Positions 44,669-56,394 are shown, counted from the first letter of the stretch. The stretch is DNA of 64,000 nucleotides from Nelumbo lutea (GCA_022828595.1 JAKGHH010000005.1:25804193-25868192); one strand, 5' to 3'. Numbers and translations are program-made. Notes: generated by a model not told the origin, from the sequence alone.

Positions 44669-47120
44669 AGAAGGGGTGAATTGGAAAACCTTGTTCAAAT
44701 CTTAGAAATATTTAAGCCATCTTGAATGGTTGGAAATAAATGTAGTGGAATGAAGGCTTAGTGTGTGCACTTCATGCCTTGGCAATTAGAAACAGTCAAC
44801 CATACATTTTAGGGTAATCGACTATATTCAATGTTACATTTTAGGGTAGACTATATTCAATGTGGCATTTTATGCCTTGGCTATAAGAATGCATAGTAGA
44901 TTAGTAATAGACACAAGTAATTATAGTAAATAGGTATAAGTAACAATATATTACAGCTATCAAAAGCAAGAAAATAAGGTAGCAAAATAATAGCTGCAAA
45001 GTGCAAATATATTCTTTGTGCAAATGTAATGTAGTTAGTAGAATGCAAGGAAAAATAATTTCAAAAACTTCAGAGCAAAACTGAAGTAAAGCGCAAAGGA
45101 GGAAAATACAATGCTAATAGATTTTTATAGAACTTCTACGGAAACCCCTGCTTAAGTCTTTTATCTTAGACACCTATGAAGATTTTCACTAAAATAACTA
45201 GTTGGACTTCACGGGCACCAACAAAGCCTTACAACCAACAAGATTTCGGGTGCTTGCAATACCTGAATAGTTGGACTTATGGGTGCCAAAAAGGCCTAAT
45301 TAGAAGAATATGGGTGTCTATCAAACTTTGATTGGACTTCTAGGTGCTAATCGAATCTTGAATGCTGTTTTCACTCTTAAACACCTCATTTTTCATTGGA
45401 TATTATATTGTAAGATCATATACACAGATATACCTCTCAATAAACCGATGAAACAAATATAGCTCAAAACTAACCTAAGTGCAAGATAATACTTTGATGA
45501 ACCATAGCTTGAGTAGGGCAAACCTTTCTCAAAAGCTCTAGGGTTTTCATCTTTTAACCCAAGGGAAACATAGAAGATCAATATTGTTGATGACACACAA
45601 ATCTCACTCTTCTTTCTCTTCTTACATATCTTTGTAAGTCAAGGAATATAACCAATTCTTATCATTGTTTGGACATGATAGCTCATTAATCCTCTACTAG
45701 TACAATTTGGAAATGTTTTAAAACTTGTTTGAACCATTTTTCAATGAGGATAGAGCCACTGGAATTCAAATGGTCGAGTAGAAATCATGTGAAGTTTTTC
45801 TTCATGTTTTAGTCGATTGATATGAGTTGCCAATTGACTACATTTTTATTATGCAAAGTAGTTGATTATGCAGTGATTTTGCTCTCTATTGTCAAGGGTA
45901 TTCACAACATTTTATCATGCAAAGTAGTTTACTTTCTCATAACAGTCTACTACTTTGATAGCTGCAATCTTAGAATACTTATAGATTATTATTCCAAAGG
46001 GTTGGGAATCAATCTCTTAGGCTTCCAAACATGATTTTTCTCATTCTTAATTCAATTGAAGTCTAGGAAAGCCCAAGAACCAAATTTAGTTCTAGCCATT
46101 TGGCCTCTAAGGTTGGTTAACTGAGTATGATTTCATTTAAGTCCATGTTATATATCTTGCACCCCAATACATTGAGTCCTAAAAAGATAAATTAAGTACT
46201 TTAGAGCTTGATATCTTCTCTTTATTCTTTGGTAAATCTTCTTTTGTAATTGGTGCCTGGTGTTTTCATTTTATCATTTAAATCATCATCTTCTTTGGAG
46301 TGATTTGAAGTGTCCTCATTGCATTATGGCAATTAGTTGCTCTTACTTGTCTCATGTAAATAGTTTTTCTTCATTTTTGTTAAGCACAAATGAGGATTGT
46401 CAGCTATCCTTTCTTGCCTCATGTGAATAATTTCTTCTTCATTCTTGTTAAGGTCGAATGAGGATATGTTTTATGCAACTACAGACTTACTTTTTAAACC
46501 ATTAGTACTTCAATGAATTTATCATCAAAACACATGGGGTCAACAATGTGTCATTGGTTTCATAACCATCTTTACAATCATCACGTTCGAATTATCCAAT
46601 TAGTAGGGAATGATGATGAATGTACACTTTTAGGGAAAAACTTTAGCCGTTAAAAAAAAAACACAACTTCGGCTATTTGGAAGCTTCCTCCTTATGACAT
46701 ATTACCTACTAAATCCATTATTTGTCTTTTTAGATAAAAGATTATTGAAGCTATGGAATGAGAGCATAAGTTGGTTTGTTTGTGTCTCAATACTAGAATG
46801 GTCTATAAGAGAACCCCATGAATCTTTTCGAGACTCTAAAAAGCTCCTATTGTTTTGGAAATATATAAGAAGCAAAAGTGATTATCTGTCTCTTTTTCTT
46901 CTATTTCATCTTTTCTCTGTCAAGGTATTTGTAGAAGTGTGGAGGAACTTTCTATAAAATTCCCTTAGTCACTTCAATAATCATTGCCTTTTTTTCTTAT
47001 TATTGATGCTTATCACCTACTATAAGTTTTCAAGCCAAATCCTCTTTTTCAAGTTGTATCACATGTCTTTTCTTTGTGGTGTACAACTTTCTTTTCTTGG
47101 GATTACATGCATTCATAATT
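44669..47120. other. Intergenic, mostly unrecognised
   Basis: AT-rich. 45203-45350 has three imperfect repeats around AGTTGGACTTCACGGGC / TTGGACTTCTAGGTGC, and 46332-46480 an imperfect duplication of about 75 bp (CTCATGTRAATARTTTCTTC). 45.8-45.95 kb repeats TTATGCAAAGTAGTTGATTA-like sequence. These could be LTR remnants but I cannot place ends. No gene. Confidence 0.45.
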
Positions 47121-47129
47121 ATTAGACAG

Positions 47130-47310
47130 TGTATGCCCTTAGCTCCAATCAAATTTGATGTACACACTTTTATATATTAATAACATGAGTACATTATTGT
47201 TTTATGTTCAAGTTGGTGTGTTTTTTTGTGAATTACTCCTTAAAATAGACACTCATGAGACTTATGTTAGTTTAGAATGTTCTTAGCCATTGAATAAATT
47301 TAAAAAGTTT
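47130..47310 (+). mobile_element. Left-end fragment of the 8.1 kb LTR-like repeat
   Basis: TGTATGCCCTTAGCTCCAATC through GAGACTTATGTTAGTTTAGA aligns with 8118-8310. The match ends near 47310, before the nested gypsy elements. Confidence 0.6.
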
Positions 47311-48079
47311 AGAATATTCTTATACAATACAAAAGTTTATAGAAACCCTAAATACACTATAGATGTAGATCTTGCACCAACAACAAGTAAACAAGAGTTA
47401 CAAAGATACATGGTACATAACATATAACCAAGTCCAACCTTTTGCTATTTCCATGCTCCATGACACCTCTATGACAATACATCACATTACTCAAAGCGCA
47501 CAAATAGCCTACACAACTAAATAGGTGGCAAGCATCACATTGCACAAAAATGCAAGAGTAACACCACTTAGTTCATTAATGGACCAACTACTACGCATAT
47601 TGCACAGAAATGCAATAGTTGATCAATACTTAATAAAGACAAGTGAATAAGTTGTAGAAACATCAAATATTCGTGCTAATCTCCATTTCATCATATTTAC
47701 TAGCAATATAAGTTATACTTAAATGCTTCATGGTATACAAGAGCAACACCATCAAGGGGAATTACATTCAATTGACACTTAGTTCATTTTAACTATTAAT
47801 ATGAGGATTTGATTGAACCAACATAAGCAAGTTGTTTACGAATTGCACAAAAATGATCCCTTGAGAACATTACCTAATTACATTCCCACATGACATTACA
47901 CCGTTTAAGCAAATGATAATATCATGCTTAGAATACATGAATGTGATTGCCCAATCAAATTCCATCACAAATAGAATGAAAGCGTGAATGTAAAAAATTC
48001 ATTACATAGTGAAACATTGTTACAAAATTTAAATTTATCACAAGAAGAAGAAAAGAAAACAACAAGAAGATAACGATTG
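47311..48079. other. Intergenic, nothing recognised
   Basis: AT-rich sequence without recognisable motifs. It may belong to the 3' side of relic F. Confidence 0.45.
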
Positions 48080-48164
48080 GGGTTGGGTTGTCAAATATTA
48101 TCCTACAGGGTTCGCCCAACCTTCTTGCAGTGTTCGGCCATCCATATGATAGATCTCACATCCC

Positions 48165-48590
48165 TTCATGTATTAGCGCCTTGGGTTGTCATATTTTATA
48201 GTAATGATTGGGGTTGCCAGAGACTTGTGAAGTAGCGCTTGGGGTTGCTAGGTATTTGTAGTAATGCCTGAGGTTGCCATGGACTTATGAAGTAGTGCCT
48301 GGGGTTACCAAGGCTTTGTAGTAATGCCTAAGGTTTGCAAGGGCTTTCGAAGTAGTGCCTGGGTTTGCTAGGTCTTTGTAGTAACACTTGGGATTGCCAG
48401 GGATTTATGAATTAGTGCCTGGGGTTGTCAAGGCTTTGCAGTAATGCCTGGGGTTGCCAAGCATTATAGTAATGCCTAGAGTTGTCAGGAACTTATGAAG
48501 TAGCACCTAGGGTTGCTAGGGATCCATGAAGATTACATCTAGGGTTTCTAGGGCTTTGTAGCAACACCTGGGGCTGCCAGGACATTATGC
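48165..48590. repeat. Minisatellite, ~31 bp unit in ~65 bp dimers
   Basis: About 13 units of TAGTRMYRCCTGGGGTTGCC plus a variable A/T-rich end. Alternate units end CTTTGTAGTAATG or ACTTATGAAGTAG, giving a dimeric higher-order period. It lies just downstream (in minus sense) of the integrase end of relic F, the usual place of variable 3' tandem repeats in Tat-type elements. Confidence 0.85.
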
Positions 48591-48840
48591 AATGAGTGTA
48601 ATACTCATGGACAACATGCAAATTAGAACAAATTTATATGAGCAACAAATGATAGAGATAATAGTGTAGAGGAAATGATCTATTGTACTCATGTGATGTA
48701 TTCATGCAAAAAAAATTAAACAATAGACAAAAGAATGTTCAAAGAAAAGAGACACATGGCAATACATGTAATTTTTTTTTTCAATTGTAATTCATTGTAC
48801 AAATTTAACCAATGCCTATTCATTGTTTCATCCCTTTCAT

Positions 48841-50190
48841 TCACCTGGGATCCCATAATACATAATATCCAATTGAGTGGGATTCCTTCACAATGTAGGG
48901 TCCAACCCAAATGGGTGCAAACTTCCTAGCAGATTTCCCTTGTCTGACATACATAGCTGTCTTGATTACCTTATCACCCTCTTTGTACTTCCTTGGCTTT
49001 ACCATTTTATTGAAATTGGAGGACATGAGCCGGTTGTACTTGACTTGTTTTTCCAAACACTTTTCTCGTACCCCGTCTATTACCTCCAACATATCCTAAA
49101 TCATTTTATCCATTTCATCCATCTTGAACTATTTTCCCATCACATAGGCTACCCTGGTAGACACTGTTTTTATTTTCACTGGTAGAATGACTTCTTGTCC
49201 ATATACTAATGAGTAAGGGGTCGCTTGAGTTCCTTTTCTAATTGACATTCAGTACGCCTAGAGTGTACTAGACATTTTCGGCCCAATCCTTTTGGTTTTT
49301 GGTCACCATTTTGCTCAACATCTTTAGTAAAGTCTTGTTTGTTGACTTTACCTACCCATTTCCTTGTGGGTAGTAGGTAGTGGAGGTTCCTAGTCATTCT
49401 CCATATTGGCCTAACAGATCGTGGACCTCTTGGTTCTTAATGGATAGTCCATTATCTATCAGAATCCTCATAGGGATGCCAAAGCGATGAACGATATACT
49501 GCTTGAGGAAGTTTGCCACATTCTCATCGACTACCCTCCGAAGGGAGATCATCTCAACCCACTTGGTGAAATAGTTCGTGGCTACTATGATGAAGTAGTA
49601 TCCCCTGGATGGAGGATTTATTTTTCCAATGAAATCTACCTCCTATGTGTGGAATGGCCAAGGTGCTATCACTAGGTGGAGTTCATTAGTTGGTTGGTGA
49701 CTTTGGTGACCATGTATTTGGCAAGTGTGGCACCTACATACATGTTTTTGTGTATCTGCTAGCATGGCTGACTAGTAAAAGCCTAGGTGCAGGATACGAT
49801 TGTATTGGGCCATCTATCCCTGGTGAACGGTGGGTTCTGAACTATGAGATGCACCTAGTACTTCCTCTATTTCATCCCCTGCGATGCATCACAGAGGTAT
49901 GTGACATATGCTTCTTTCTCAATATGGATTTTGTGGACACTGTGCAATCTCTTAGGTACGTGACATATGCTTCCCTCCAATCTGCCTCACCTACTACGAG
50001 ATGCTCTTTCTTGTCTGACTTTGGGGTGTATCTCTCGCAGTCATGTTGTAACTTAGTTGCATCACTTTTCATCTTGAGCCAGTGGTAACCTATGCGCTCC
50101 AACCTTCTATAAAGAGAGGTGGTGATGTCTCCATAGTAAGTATTGTGGGTTTCTCTTAACACTATCACCACTTAGGCCCTAAACATCATG
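48841..50190 (-). pseudogene. Element F: gypsy integrase relic
   Basis: Minus strand: an H2C2-like region at 50171-49872 ('YHWLKMKSDATKLQHDC'), a catalytic core at about 49680-49380 ('NYFTKWVE', 'LIDNGLSIKNQEV'), and a C-terminal part at 49092-48841 ('YKEGDKVIKTAMYVRQGKSA', 'WVGPYIVKE'). Frameshifts and stops separate these. Nothing upstream of integrase (RT, protease, gag) remains; its 5' side abuts the 5' LTR of element E at 50204. Probably Tat/Athila-like by the C-terminal motif. Confidence 0.75.
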
Positions 50191-50203
50191 CCCTTACTCC
50201 GTC

Positions 50204-50720
50204 TGCCATCTTCGGTTAGTCCATAATTTGGAGCCCATGAAAACCATGCCCATGGTGGTCAGAAGCAGGAAGCAGCCCATGAAACCACTTGTTCAGTTTG
50301 TTTACACTAGGAAGCCTTGTGAAGGTTGTTAGAGACAGGGAGGTTCACATGTGTGAGAGAATTGTAATAGGGCCACTACTATATAAGGCCTCAGTGGTTA
50401 GTTAGAATCATAGAAAGAATATTTCCATTCTTCCCAATCCCCTTATCTTTCTCTTCTTAGGAGGATAAGCTCCCTCGGTTCCACCTTAAGCCATGAAACT
50501 ACTTGGTCAGTTTGTTTACACCAGGAAGCCTTGTGAAGGTTGTTAGAGACAGGGAGGTTCACATGTGTGAGAGAATTGTAATAGGGCCACTACTATATAA
50601 GGCCTCAGTGGTTAGTTAGAATCATAGAAAGAATATTTCCTTTCTTCCCAATCCCTTTATCTTTCTCTTCTTAGGAGGATAAGCTCCCTCAGCTCCACCT
50701 TAATGAACTGAAGCTTGTCA
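50204..50720 (+). repeat. 5' LTR of element E with internal tandem duplication
   Basis: TTCGGTTAGTCCATAATTTG matches the 3' LTR start at about 56204. A ~215 bp segment is tandemly duplicated (50274-50488 and 50489-50702), including CTACTATATAAGGCC, so the TATA box occurs twice (about 50379 and 50594). Without the duplication the LTR would be about 300 bp. It ends CTTGTCA before the PBS. Confidence 0.85.
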
Positions 50721-50830
50721 ATTGGTATTAGAGCATTGGTCCAGGATGCTTAGCACAAGAGCTAGTTCAATGGAAGATTGAGTGGATCAAACGGAAACTC
50801 AGAGGTAGAACGTAGAAGTTCGATGGCGAC

Positions 50831-51684
50831 ATGAAGGAAATCAAGGAAGCACTCTCCATGCTGGTTTCTCAGAGGGATCGAACGTCGGCAGTAACAAGTG
50901 GTGATGGATATTTAGAGGGATCCGGTGGTGGGAACGAGGGAATCACAAGGTTCATTGCAGGATGGATGATGAAGATCAACTTCCCAATGTGTTTATGTAA
51001 GGATCCAACTCCTTGGGTAAATCGAGCAAAACAATACTTCAAATTCCATGGGGTACCAACTTCCCAACACTTCCCATCGCTTCCATACATTTGGATGGGG
51101 AGATGAATCACTGGTATCAATGGTTCCGAAGAACACACCCTCAACTTACATGGTTAGACTTCACTAAGGCACTGAACATCAGCTTTGTTCCCTCGGGGTA
51201 TGAGGATTTCAACAAAACCTTGACTCAACTTAAATAGACCTCTATTGTGCGAGAGTACCAGAGATAGTTTCAACTCTTGGCCTCTAAAGTCAAAGGATGG
51301 CCGGAATTAGCCTTAGTAGTATGTTTCATGGGAGGATTCTGTGAGGACATTCGGTTGGAAGTAAAGGCTATGCAACCTACTATGGTTATGGTTGCGGTGG
51401 GGTTAGCCTAATTGTATGAGGAGAAAATTGAACAAACCAGAAGACTACCCCAACCTCTAGGACCTATTTTGAAAGCACTTTGAGTCATGTTCCTCGACCC
51501 AAATCACACTTGGCCTCAAGGCCACTCCCCGCTAAGACCAAGCTGATTAGCCTTAAGGGAACCAGTCCAACCACCCCTTCAATAAGGAAGTTGTCTTAGA
51601 AGGAGAAGCAAGCCTGTAGAGACAAGGGTCTCTGTTACAATTATAGACCATGGAAGATGATAGGGAAGTTGGGTCTAAGGAAGT
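50831..51684 (+). pseudogene. Gag relic of element E
   Basis: Gag core motifs include 'HWYQWFRRTHPQLTWLDF' and 'FVPSGYEDFNKTLTQLK' (about 51110-51237), then 'CFMGGFCEDIRLEVKAM' (about 51330). 'KGLCYNYRPWKM' near 51625-51660 resembles a CX2C zinc knuckle in which one Cys has become Tyr. Stops and a frameshift are present. Element D interrupts it shortly after the knuckle. Confidence 0.75.
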
Positions 51685-51779
51685 TGATGCAACAACTTCT
51701 GGTCATGTATCAATTTTTTTTGGCTAAGTACCTCGTCATTTGGTCTGCTCCCAAGTGGCCTGTGACTCAGAGGATGAAG

Positions 51780-51935
51780 TGGAGCTCCTTGGTGGCGAGC
51801 TACCTAGTGGTGAACTACCTGGTGGTGAACTACCTTGATGAGCTGCTTGGTGGTGAGCTACCTGGTGGCGAACTGCCTGGTGGTGAGCTACCTTGATGAG
51901 CTGCTTGGTGGTGAGCTACCTTGATGAGCTTTGTT
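51780..51935. repeat. Short tandem repeat in element D left LTR (CTACCTGGTGGTGAG-type)
   Basis: About ten 15-18 bp units such as GAGCTACCTTGATGAGCTG and GAACTACCTGGTGGT. The other LTR has an equivalent but differently arranged array at 53725-53915. Confidence 0.85.
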
Positions 51936-52299
51936 GCTCTTTAGAGGTCTGCAAGGAACTAAATGTCAGAGGACCCGCGGTGGCTAACCCGGCGATGTCA
52001 CTCCGATGCTTAAGTCAATACTCTCATAGTAGGCTGCGAGCTAAAAATCACAAAGTATGAGAGCTAGAATTTGCTTACTTGCTTGCCTCCCCCTTTGCTT
52101 CTAGAGTTGGTGCCTTTATATGCGCATTGTTTGGCATGGGATTCATGCACCATATCCGAGATTTCTGTCTAAGTGGTTCGAGATTCCTAGAGGTAACCGC
52201 CATATACGTTGACCACCCTCTAGATCATTCGACACGTGGGCCAACTTCCAAGGATCGTGGGAGTGTTTGGATATGCATGCCGAATTCGTCGGCAGGCAC

Positions 52300-52515
52300 C
52301 TCTTGTAAGTCGCCAGGCTGCCAGGTCGGTGCCTGTGCCAGGCTTCTAGGTCGCGCCTGGGCCAGGCCACCAGGTCATGCCTCTGCTGCCAGCTTGTGCC
52401 AGGGCCTAGTCGCGCTTGGGCTAGGCCGCCAGGTCGTGCCTGTGCTGCCAACTTGCGCTAGGGCCAAGCCACGCCTGTGCCAGGTTGCGCATGTACCAGG
52501 CCATGCCTGGGCCGC
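52300..52515. repeat. 24-25 bp GC-rich tandem repeat in element D left LTR
   Basis: Units of the type GCCAGGTCGCGCCTGGGCCA. The same unit recurs in the right LTR (54298-54485) and in the interior (53045-53185). Confidence 0.8.
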
Positions 52516-52721
52516 CAGGTGGGACACCATCAACTTGGCTAAGGCAAGTTATTGCCAAAGTGGTTCTGGGTGTCACTTATTTGTTACGAGGTGCCATGTG
52601 TCACAATATCATTGGAGGGCCAAATCCGCCCTCATCATTTGCCCCTCACTCCCGAGATGAAAGTAACTCGGCGAAGGAAGTAGATTTCTTCTTTTGGCCC
52701 AGAATGAATAATTCAATGAGC

Positions 52722-53025
52722 TCGTAAGCGTCGATTCAATTCCTTAGGCTTTGGGAGCGACTCGTAGTCCGCTCCTTGATTTTGCCCATGCCGAAGAGGC
52801 GATTGGGTCTTATATGGTGAGGAGGTCTTTGCTAGTTCAATATTTTGGTCCTTAGGCTCTGGGAGCGAATCGTAGTCCCTCTCGTTGATCTTTCCCATGC
52901 CGAAGAGGCGACTAGGTCTTATGTTGTATTTGAGCCCTTAGGCTATGGGAGCGACTTGTAGTCCACTCTCCTTGATCTTTGATTTTGCCCATGCCGAAGA
53001 GGCGACTAGGTCTTATGTGGAGCAG
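52722..53025. repeat. Tandem repeat, ~86-109 bp x 3, interior of element D
   Basis: Units start near 52743, 52852 and 52938 with TTAGGCTYTGGGAGCGACT and end GCCGAAGAGGCGACTAGGTC. They show substitutions and small indels. Confidence 0.85.
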
Positions 53026-54604
53026 AAGTCTTTTATTAGCTTGCCAGTTCACGCCTGGGCCAGTCGCCAGGTTGTCGCCTAGGCCAGGCTGTTAAGTCAC
53101 GCCTGGGCCAAGCCTCCAGGTTGCGTCTGTGCTAGGCCGCCAGGTCGTGCCAGGGCCAGGCTGCCAGGTCACGCCTGGGCCACAGTTGCGCTGCATCAGC
53201 CTTGTTAGTGATGTCAGTTACCCACTCCTACAAGAAGCTACTAGGAGCTCGACCTACGGGGGCAACACTACTAACTTTAGGTCACCAGCTCGCACGGGAG
53301 CCTTGGAACGCTCGACCGATAGGGGCGTCCATGCAGTCTACTGGCCGCTAACTCCCACGGAAGCCAAGAAGAGCTCATCTTTGTAGAGGGAACCTCGGGA
53401 AGAGGACTGATGAGGTTTTATCTGATTGAAAGTCAAGTTGGTAGAGCTACTTAGTCTGTTAGTTATCCACTTCCTACATAGCCATTGAGTTCATAAAAAA
53501 TGGAAACTATAAAGTGAGAGCTTTAGTTTCTAAAAAGTGAGAACTTAGCTTTCTAGAAGAAGAGGACTTAGCCTTTTAGAGGATGAGAACTTAGCTTTTT
53601 GTAGCATTTCCCACAGATGACGCCAAATGATGCAACAACTTCTGGTCACGTATCAATTTTTTTCTGAATAAGTACCTCGTCATTTACTCTGCTAAGTGGC
53701 CTGTGACTCAGAGGCTGAAGTGGTGCTCCCTGGTGGCGAGCTGCCTAGTGGCGAGCTACCTAGTGGCGAACTGCCTGGTGGTGAACTATCTTGATGAGTT
53801 GCTTGATGGTGAGCTACCTAGTGTCAAACTGCCTGGTGGTGAGCTACCTTGATGAGCTGCCTGGTGGTGAGCTACCTTGATGAGCTGCTTGGTGGTGAGC
53901 TACCTTGATGAGCTTTGTTGCTCTTTAGAGGCCTGCAAGGAACTAAATGTCAGAGGACCTGGGGTGGCTAACTCGGCGAGGTCGCTCCGATGCTTAAGTC
54001 AGTACTCTCATAGTAGGTTGCGAGCTAAAAATCACAAAGTATGAGATCTAGAATTTGCTTACTTGCTTGCCTCCCCCTTTTCTTCTGGGGTTGGTGCCTT
54101 TATATACGCATTGTTTGGCATGGGATTCATGCACCATATCCGAGATTTCTATGAGGTCGTCTAAGTGGTTCGAGATTCTTGGAGGTAACTGCCATGCACG
54201 TTGACCACCCTCTAGATCGTTCGACACGTGGGCCAACTTCTAAGGATCGTGGGAGTGTTTGGATATGCATGCCAAATTCGTTGACGAGCATGTCTTGTAA
54301 GTTGCCAGGCCGTGCCTGGGCCAGGCTGCCAGGTCGGTGCCTATGCCAGGCCGCCTGGCCGCACCTGTGCCAGGCTGCTAGGTCACGCCTGGGCTAGGCC
54401 GCCAGGTCGTGTCAGGGCTAGGCCGCGCTAGGGCCAGGTGGCTAGGCTACACCTGTGCCAAGCTGTGCCTGGGCCGCCAGGTGGGACACCATCAACTTGG
54501 CTAAGGCAAGTTATTGCCAAAGTAGTTCCGAGTGTCACCTATTTGTTCTGAGGTGCCATGTGTCACAATATCATTCGAGGGCCAAATCTGCCCTCGTCAG
54601 AAAT

Positions 54605-55270
54605 TATCGTAGATGAGTCGAAAGAATCCCTGCCCCAAGAATATTGTGAAATTTCGTTGCAAGCTCTGACCGGGGTGAGGTCGAACCACACCATGCAGGT
54701 AGATGGGCTTCTAGCCGGACGACCCGTATTAGTGTTGGACAGTGGAAGTTACTTCAATTTTGTTACCCAAGACCTATCCAAGAAGTTGGGCTTACCGATT
54801 CGACCCGTTTATATGTTCTCTATACATGTGGCGAATGGGAGCCAACTTTGTTGTGATGGGATTTGCAAATCTTCAAGCTTGAGGCTACAAGGCCATTCCT
54901 TCATCGTAGATTTGTACGTGTTCGAACAACTTGGTTGGTGATGTGTGATTTGGATGCTTAAACCATGGATTTCACTGTGAATGGACAACAATGTAGGTTA
55001 TAGGGAAGAGGGTCCCAAACCCCTTCCCTAGGGCCCACCAAATTATTTCAGCACACCAGAACTCTAGTGCTCATGAACATTGGCCCTCTCTATTATGCCA
55101 ACCCTGTCAGGCCCGAAGGGACTGGATGGCTTAGGCTCACATGCTGATAGCCTTCAACAGTTGTTAGTCGAGTTCAGAGATGTTTTCTGCGAGCCCATGG
55201 AACTATCCCCAGCTTGTTATCAAGGCCATCATATTCCCATCAGACCCGAGGCCCTTCCAATAGCATAGGA
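54605..55270 (+). pseudogene. Aspartic protease and pre-RT linker of element E
   Basis: 'ISLQALTGVRSNHTMQVDG' then 'VLVLDSGSYFNFVTQDLSKK' give the DSG active site in the usual gypsy context (about 54730-54790). The linker at 55150-55270 has 'EFRDVFCEPMELSPACYQGH', which precedes RT in related elements. It ends abruptly near 55290. Confidence 0.8.
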
Positions 55271-55314
55271 CTATCTCATCCTTATACAACAACATAAGTA
55301 GCCCAATCCTATGT

Positions 55315-55990
55315 TCAGCACGTGGCCAAGCTCCATGACACACTAGTCTTGATTATCACTGATCGGGATCCTACTTTCATGAGCCTCTTTTGGGAAGATT
55401 ATTTTAAGGCACAAGGGGTGAACGTGTGGCCACTAGCTACCACCCACAGTCGGATGGCCAGACGGAGGTTGTTAATCGATGCCTTGAACCTATCTCTGAT
55501 GTTATGTCAGTGACAAGCCAACACAGTGGATGAAGTGGTTAGCGTGGGGTGAGTACTTGTACAACACCTCTTATCACATGTCAATAGGAAGGACCCCTTT
55601 CAAAGTGTTGTACAGGCGCGACCCTTCACCCCTTATCCCCTATGAAAAAGGTTCCACTTTAGTAGCCGAGGTAGAAGCCCAGTTCACAGAGAGATATGAA
55701 ATCCTCAGGGCTCTAAAAATTTGCCTACAAAAAGTTCAACAACAAATGAAGTAAAACAATGATAAGTACCACAGGGAGACAATTTATAAGGTTGGAGATT
55801 GGGTGTTCTTAAAGCTGCAGCCCTATCGATAAACCTTCATTGAAAAAAGGGGCTGGCCTAAGCTCTCCCCATGGTATTTTGGACCCTTCTAGAGGTGGGA
55901 GCAGTTGCTTACAAATTGGACTTGCCCTTGTCCTCAAATATCCACCCTGTCTTTCACATTTCCCTACTAAAACCATTTCCGAGTGACATA
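55315..55990 (+). pseudogene. Integrase relic of element E
   Basis: 'VLIITDRDPTFMSLFWEDYF' holds the second catalytic Asp of the DDE core. After frame changes, 'WMKWLAWGEYLYNTSYHMS' and 'RTPFKVLYRRDPSPLIPYE' complete the core, then 'HRETIYKVGDWVFLKLQPYR' and a chromovirus-like '[14 protein letters not shown]' follow. The zinc-binding part and the first catalytic Asp are deleted together with RT. Confidence 0.8.
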
Positions 55991-56194
55991 AGAAACAGTC
56001 CAACTCTGCCACCATATAGTGATTAGGGGATGTGGGAAACTAAATCACAGCAGATACAAGATTTTAGATGGGTGAAGCAAGCTCTAGAAGGGTCTCCCGA
56101 CTGAAGATGCCACTTGGGAAAACTACTCCAAGTTACAACTGCAATATAAACACTTGAATCTTGAGAACAAGGTTCATCTTCATAGGGGAGGAGC

Positions 56195-56394
56195 TGATAG
56201 GGATTCGGTTAGCCCACAATCCGGAGCCCATGAAAACCAGGCCCATGGTGGTCATAGACAGGAAGCATTTTAGGAGAATGGTATCAAAGAGCAGCCCAAA
56301 AAAATACCTTCTTCGGTTTTTCTACACCAAGAAGCCACATGAATGTTGTTAGAGATAGTGAGGTTCCTATGTGAAGGAGAATTGTAATGTGTCA
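56195..56394 (+). repeat. 3' LTR of element E (truncated)
   Basis: TGATAGGGATTCGG, GGAGCCCATGAAAACC and GAGAATTGTAAT match the 5' LTR up to about 56394, after which the match stops before the TATA box. Confidence 0.75.

Larger units (their letters stand above)
51685..54599 (-). mobile_element. Element D: non-autonomous LTR element with tandem-repeat interior
   Basis: LTRs 51685-52637 (953 bp) and 53628-54599 (972 bp) start TGATGCAACAACTTC and end TCATCA/TCGTCA. The TSD is GAAGT / GAAAT (51680-51684, 54600-54604). On the minus strand a PBS TGGCGTCATCTGTGGGAA follows the 53628 edge and a polypurine tract (GGGAGTGAGGGGCAAA) precedes the 52637 edge. The ~990 bp interior encodes no gag or pol: 52722-53025 is a ~86-109 bp tandem repeat and 53045-53185 a shorter-unit repeat also found in the LTRs. 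PBS type matches the Tat elements. It sits inside element E gag. Confidence 0.88.
50204..56394 (+). mobile_element. Element E: Ty3/gypsy element split by element D and lacking RT
   Basis: 5' LTR 50204-50720, then PBS TGGTATTAGAGCATTGGT (50723-50740; initiator-Met type), gag (50831-51684), element D insertion (51685-54599 plus TSD), protease (54605-54941), pre-RT linker (55080-55270), integrase (55320-55800), a polypurine AGGGGAGGAGC (56184-56194) and a truncated 3' LTR (56195 to about 56394). RT and RNase H are absent: sequence passes from the linker directly to the integrase core near 55300. The PBS and gene order suggest a chromovirus-type gypsy element. Confidence 0.8.

Noticed and set aside
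48165..48590. CRISPR-like array
   Set aside because: Plant nuclear DNA; units diverge throughout with no conserved repeat plus unique spacers. It is a minisatellite.
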